The notes beneath the pieces are model-generated. The model worked only from the letters and a program-made list of their open reading frames with translations, did not search any database and was not told the DNA's origin. The position numbers were made by a program, and so were the translations under genes. A stretch of DNA of 64,000 nucleotides from an uncultured Paracoccaceae bacterium (GTDB taxonomy: Bacteria > Pseudomonadota > Alphaproteobacteria > Rhodobacterales > Rhodobacteraceae): assembly GCA_947499725.1 (NCBI GenBank), contig CANMPK010000001.1, forward strand, positions 186,001 through 250,000, written 5' to 3'. This document shows, piece after piece, positions 60,067 through 64,000 of this stretch (positions are counted from its first letter, which is position 1; every line of letters starts with the position of its first letter).

Positions 60067-61305
60067 ATGGCCAACGAACTTTTCAATAGCTTCATGAACG
60101 GACCTGATGAAAAAGGTCGTTTTGGTGATTTTGGCGGGCGCTTTGTCTCTGAGACATTGATGCCGCTGATCCTTGATCTGGAAGCCGAATACGAAAAGGC
60201 CAAGACTGACCCAACGTTCTGGGCAGAGATGGATGATCTGTGGACGCATTACGTGGGTCGTCCAAGCCCACTGTATTTTGCGCCGCGCATGACCGAGGAA
60301 CTTGGTGGCGCGAAAATCTATCTGAAACGCGACGAGCTGAACCACACAGGCGCGCATAAGATCAACAACGTGTTGGGTCAGATCATTCTGGCAAAACGCA
60401 TGGGCAAGACGCGTATCATCGCGGAAACCGGCGCTGGCCAACACGGTGTGGCGACGGCGACGGTCTGTGCGAAGTTCGGCTTGAAATGCGTGGTTTACAT
60501 GGGTGCGCATGACGTAGAGCGTCAAGCGCCGAACGTCTTCCGCATGCGCCTGCTGGGCGCAGAGGTCGTGCCGGTGACCTCTGGTCGTGGCACGCTGAAA
60601 GACGCGATGAACGATGCGCTGCGTGACTGGGTGACCAACGTTGCAGACACCTTCTATTGCATCGGCACAGTGGCCGGCCCACACCCGTATCCTGCGATGG
60701 TCCGTGATTTCCAAGCCATCATCGGCAAGGAAGTGCGCGAACAGCTGGCCGAGCAAGAGGGCGAAGGCCGTTTGCCGGATACTGTGATCGCTGCGATCGG
60801 TGGTGGTTCCAACGCGATGGGCCTGTTCTTCCCGTTCTTGGATGATGAAAGCGTGAATATCATCGGCGTTGAAGCCGGTGGTAAAGGCGTTGATCAGAAA
60901 TACGAACACTGCGCATCTTTGACAGGTGGTCGTCCGGGCGTTCTGCATGGCAACCGCACCTACCTGCTGCAAGATGATGATGGACAAATCCTTGAGGGTT
61001 TCTCGATCTCTGCGGGTCTGGATTATCCGGGTATTGGCCCAGAGCACGCATGGCTGCATGAAATTGGCCGCGCGCAATATGTGTCGATCACCGATAAAGA
61101 AGCGCTAGAGGCGTTCCAGTTCTCTTGCCGCACCGAAGGTATCATTCCAGCGCTAGAGCCGAGCCATGCTTTGGCCCATGTGATGAAGCTGGCACCGACA
61201 TTGCCGAAAGATCATATCTTGGTCATGAACATGTGTGGCCGCGGTGACAAAGACATCTTCACTGTCGCGCGTCACCTTGGCTTTGACATGACTGGCGCTG
61301 AATAA
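60067..61305 (+). CDS. trpB: Tryptophan synthase beta subunit
   Basis: [64 protein letters not shown]. Confidence 0.98.
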   Translation: MANELFNSFMNGPDEKGRFGDFGGRFVSETLMPLILDLEAEYEKAKTDPTFWAEMDDLWTHYVGRPSPLYFAPRMTEELGGAKIYLKRDELNHTGAHKINNVLGQIILAKRMGKTRIIAETGAGQHGVATATVCAKFGLKCVVYMGAHDVERQAPNVFRMRLLGAEVVPVTSGRGTLKDAMNDALRDWVTNVADTFYCIGTVAGPHPYPAMVRDFQAIIGKEVREQLAEQEGEGRLPDTVIAAIGGGSNAMGLFFPFLDDESVNIIGVEAGGKGVDQKYEHCASLTGGRPGVLHGNRTYLLQDDDGQILEGFSISAGLDYPGIGPEHAWLHEIGRAQYVSITDKEALEAFQFSCRTEGIIPALEPSHALAHVMKLAPTLPKDHILVMNMCGRGDKDIFTVARHLGFDMTGAE

Positions 61306-61324
61306 GTAATTGCAAAGATTAAAG

Positions 61325-61357
61325 AAAACGGCGCTTCTTCGGAGGCGCCGTTTTTCT
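61325..61357 (+). terminator. Rho-independent terminator after trpB
   Basis: aaaacggcgc...gcgccgtttttctttg. Confidence 0.8.
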
Positions 61358-61537
61358 TTGGGCGGGCATAAATTCAGCCAAAACCCATCAATATTTGCGC
61401 TTAAACTTAAGTTTAGGTCCATAAACCTGAGCGCCAGAGGGGCGGTTTTAAACTTCTGACCAATAGATTTCCCTTCTCTGATCAAGCGAGATGACCGCAA
61501 GCAAACCAAATGTGTTTGCAAGAGAAAGGACTGAACT

Positions 61538-61795
61538 ATGACCCGCTTGCTTTTGACGTCATGCGCCGTTCTGACGGGGCTATGGGGGCAAGGCCAACCT
61601 GACCTAAGCGTCACGCAGCTGTCTGCAGAAGACGCAGTGCAAAGACAGACGACAGATCACCGGGCCCTTCGTTCACGCCTTATGTTAGCCGATGGCGATT
61701 TCAAAACGTTGGTCTTCTTTGCGGCGTATCCCCCCGATCCGGGCGCGAGGGAAGATTGCTTAGGCATCGGCCTTGAACGAGAGGAGGATGTTTAA
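61538..61795 (+). CDS. Hypothetical short protein (uncertain)
   Basis: 85-aa ORF with hydrophobic N-terminus and a possible upstream aaagga; weak evidence. Confidence 0.3.
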   Translation: MTRLLLTSCAVLTGLWGQGQPDLSVTQLSAEDAVQRQTTDHRALRSRLMLADGDFKTLVFFAAYPPDPGAREDCLGIGLEREEDV

Positions 61796-61853
61796 CTCAA
61801 ATCAAATGGGGCGAGGCGCTTGATTCCCCATCCTCGTCCTGAGTACTCTCATA

Positions 61854-61889
61854 CTGGTTGGCGTGTTTTCCCCGACAATCGCCAACCAG
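61854..61889 (+). promoter_or_regulatory. Leader hairpin just upstream of the 61905 start
   Basis: Perfect 10-bp inverted repeat ctggttggcg ... cgccaaccag with a 16-nt loop. Confidence 0.6.
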
Positions 61890-61904
61890 CTTCTGGAGCC
61901 TGAA

Positions 61905-62240
61905 ATGCACTTACGATCCTATGCTTTGATTTGCTCGCTGGCGCTGTTTTCAGCGGGGGCGTCTCAGGCAAATGAACTCGACGATATTCTGAACCAGCTA
62001 CGTGCGCAGGGCTATATCGAGATCGAAGTAGAACGCACGCTTTTGGGCCGTATCCGTATTGAAGCGGATGGCGTTTTGCACGAGCGAGAGATCATTCTCA
62101 ATCGCCGTAGCTATGAGATTTTGCGAGATTTTTCAGAACCTTATATAAATCACGCCGTCCCGCCACCGAAAGAAGAAAACGCGCCTCCACCACCGCGACC
62201 TCATGGGCCACCACCCGGGGGGTTGTTCAAATATGAATAA
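61905..62240 (+). CDS. Periplasmic small protein (PepSY-like) with Pro-rich C-terminus
   Basis: Signal peptide ...ASQANELDDILNQLRAQGYIEIEVERTLLGRIRIEADGVLHEREIILNRRSYEILRDF; overlaps the next gene by 8 nt. Confidence 0.75.
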   Translation: MHLRSYALICSLALFSAGASQANELDDILNQLRAQGYIEIEVERTLLGRIRIEADGVLHEREIILNRRSYEILRDFSEPYINHAVPPPKEENAPPPPRPHGPPPGGLFKYE

Positions 62241-62751
62241 GTTTGTGGGGGGGACCAAAGGGCAGAGGCTGCTTGTCGGATTGATCATCGTGCAGGGCGG
62301 TTGTGCGTTGTTCTTTGTTCTAGAGATTATCCTGACCATTCTGGGCGCGCGCGCGACGCCGATCAGTTGGCATATCCGCGAGCTGCTAGAGATTGGCGCT
62401 GCGGTGGGATTGATCCTGGGGACCACCTTGGGGTTGATCGCTTTGCGGGCGGCCATGCGACAGCGTGCTGTCGCCGAGGAGAGCCTGCGTGTGGTGCGTT
62501 CGGCTTTTCGGGACCATGTGTTTGAGCAATTCACACACTGGGGCCTGACGAGCGCTGAGGCAGATGTGGCGCTGTTTACGTTGAAGGGGCTTTCCGTTGC
62601 AGAGATCGCGGGGCTGCGTGAGACGTCAGAAGGCACCGTAAAAGCGCAGAGCAATGCGATCTATCGCAAGGCGGGCGTCAGCAGTCGCGCGCAACTCTTG
62701 AGCCTGTTCATCGAAGATATGATGGACGAGGGTTCTGATCTAAGCGATTGA
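62233..62751 (+). CDS. Membrane-anchored LuxR-type helix-turn-helix regulator
   Basis: Two TM segments, then HWGLTSAEADVALFTLKGLSVAEIAGLRETSEGTVKAQSNAIYRKAGVSSRAQLLSLFIED. Confidence 0.88.
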   Translation: MNKFVGGTKGQRLLVGLIIVQGGCALFFVLEIILTILGARATPISWHIRELLEIGAAVGLILGTTLGLIALRAAMRQRAVAEESLRVVRSAFRDHVFEQFTHWGLTSAEADVALFTLKGLSVAEIAGLRETSEGTVKAQSNAIYRKAGVSSRAQLLSLFIEDMMDEGSDLSD

Positions 62752-63111
62752 ATGTTCTTGTAAAACTCGCAAGGGCACGATGTCTAAGGCGCGGCCATGT
62801 GTGGCTTGAAGATCCACCTTCGGAGCGCAGCCTTCATCATGAGCCTGCAAGAAACGAGCTGCGCAGAGGCACCATTTGTCGCCCGGATTGAGACCCTGAA
62901 AATTATACTCTGGTCGCGGGGTAGATAGGTCGTTTCCGACGTATTTACTGTAGGCCAAAAACTCTGCCGTCATGACCGCGCAGACCGTGTGGCTGCCGTG
63001 ATCTGCATCGCAGATATTGCAATGGCCATCACGGAAGAAACCGGTTTTTGGCTCGTTAGAACAAAGGGTTAGCTCACCACCCAGAACGTTGACTGCGGGA
63101 TCTTTTTCCAT
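62740..63111 (-). CDS. DUF2237 family protein
   Basis: NVLGGELTLCSNEPKTGFFRDGHCNICDADHGSHTVCAVMTAEFLAYSKYVGNDLSTPRPEYNFQGLNPGDKWCLCAARF. Confidence 0.85.
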   Translation of the reverse strand: MEKDPAVNVLGGELTLCSNEPKTGFFRDGHCNICDADHGSHTVCAVMTAEFLAYSKYVGNDLSTPRPEYNFQGLNPGDKWCLCAARFLQAHDEGCAPKVDLQATHGRALDIVPLRVLQEHSIA

Positions 63112-63129
63112 GGGAATAGCCTGATGCGG

Positions 63130-63810
63130 TTATTTGAATTTGTCTATCAACTTTTGCATCGAAGACCGTGTGTCTTCAGATGGGACATCTTCCTTGGGCG
63201 TTTCGGCTGGCTTTGGCTTGGCTTTGCCCGTGGAAGAGCGGGGTGGGGCGACGCGTAGGGCGACTGCATTCATGAATTTCGCGCTGTCATCTTGCGCCAA
63301 ATGGGCTGCGCCGTCGCTGATACCGCGTTGCAAATCGTCCAGCCAGTCATGGTCTGATTTTGAAAAATCCCTTAAAACATAACCACTTACAGCATCTTTG
63401 TGACCGGGGTGACCGATGCCAAGGCGGACGCGATCATAGGCGGGGCTGATATGTTGGTGGATGGAGCGCAAACCGTTGTGGCCCGCGTGTCCGCCGCCGG
63501 ATTTGACGCGGCATTTTCCGGGGGCGAGGTCGAGCTCGTCGTGGAAGACAACCACATCTGTGCTGTCGAGCTTGTGAAAGCGCATGGCCTCGCCAACCGC
63601 TTGGCCAGAGAGGTTCATGAAGGTTTCTGGTTTTAGAAGAATGACTTTGGTGCTGCCAAATTTCCCCTCGGAGACAAGGCCTTGGAACTTTTTGCGCCAA
63701 GGGGAAAAGCCATGATCTTCCGCAATGCGGTCCAGAGCCATGAAGCCGATATTGTGGCGGTTGCCTGCGTATTTTGGGCCGGGGTTGCCGAGGCCGACGA
63801 AGAGTTTCAT
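63130..63810 (-). CDS. pth: Peptidyl-tRNA hydrolase
   Basis: [62 protein letters not shown]. Confidence 0.97.
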   Translation of the reverse strand: MKLFVGLGNPGPKYAGNRHNIGFMALDRIAEDHGFSPWRKKFQGLVSEGKFGSTKVILLKPETFMNLSGQAVGEAMRFHKLDSTDVVVFHDELDLAPGKCRVKSGGGHAGHNGLRSIHQHISPAYDRVRLGIGHPGHKDAVSGYVLRDFSKSDHDWLDDLQRGISDGAAHLAQDDSAKFMNAVALRVAPPRSSTGKAKPKPAETPKEDVPSEDTRSSMQKLIDKFK

Positions 63811-63917
63811 GGCGCCTTATCCGTATATTTGGTCGCTGTGGTTGATCTGAGTTTTACGCGGGCAGGGGCGGAAAAGCGAGGGGGATTTGGAAAGGGCGTG
63901 TCTAGGGCTACGGGCGC

Positions 63918-63976
63918 TGCGTTCATCTTTCGCAAAGGTGGCAATTCGCGCCTTTCAGGTGCTGAAATGTACAATT
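63918..63976 (+). repeat. Dispersed 59-bp repeat, copy C
   Basis: tgcgttcatctttcgcaaaggtggcaattcgcgcctttcaggtgctgaaatgtacaatt. Confidence 0.8.
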
Positions 63977-64000
63977 GGGGTTGTGGGGGAGGAGGCGAGA

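Noticed and set aside
60049-61077. 342-aa minus-strand ORF
   Set aside because: Antisense to trpB; no domain motifs.

Overview
The window is a GC-rich alphaproteobacterial chromosome segment. Its gene content and order resemble Rhodobacterales/Roseobacter-group genomes; that assignment is inferred from gene content only. Most of it is conserved housekeeping: ruvAB; ybgC-tolQRAB-pal-cpoB-tilS-ftsH; folD; fabI; fabB-fabA-irr; miaB; phoH-ybeY-corC-lnt; metK; trmB; aroA; cmk; rpsA; a DEAD-box helicase; ihfB-lapA-trpF-trpB; and pth. The accessory or less ordinary parts are: (i) a small mer module (merR / merT-merF-GDCCVxC protein) with no merA next to it; (ii) an AT-richer stand-alone OLD-type ATPase/TOPRIM gene between a frameshifted gene remnant and a dispersed repeat; (iii) an adjacent gene pair sharing a short 'IWVDPxGCxHW' module; (iv) three copies of a 59-bp repeat with a conserved TTTCAG-NNN-CTGAAA palindrome at about 1.8, 41.4 and 63.9 kb; (v) a SAM/SAH riboswitch-like leader before metK; (vi) a tandem palindromic operator between marR and a membrane-protein gene; and (vii) a translationally coupled periplasmic protein / membrane-anchored LuxR-type HTH pair with a leader hairpin. 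I found no CRISPR array, rRNA, tRNA or intact transposase. All family assignments come from reading the translations, without database searches.
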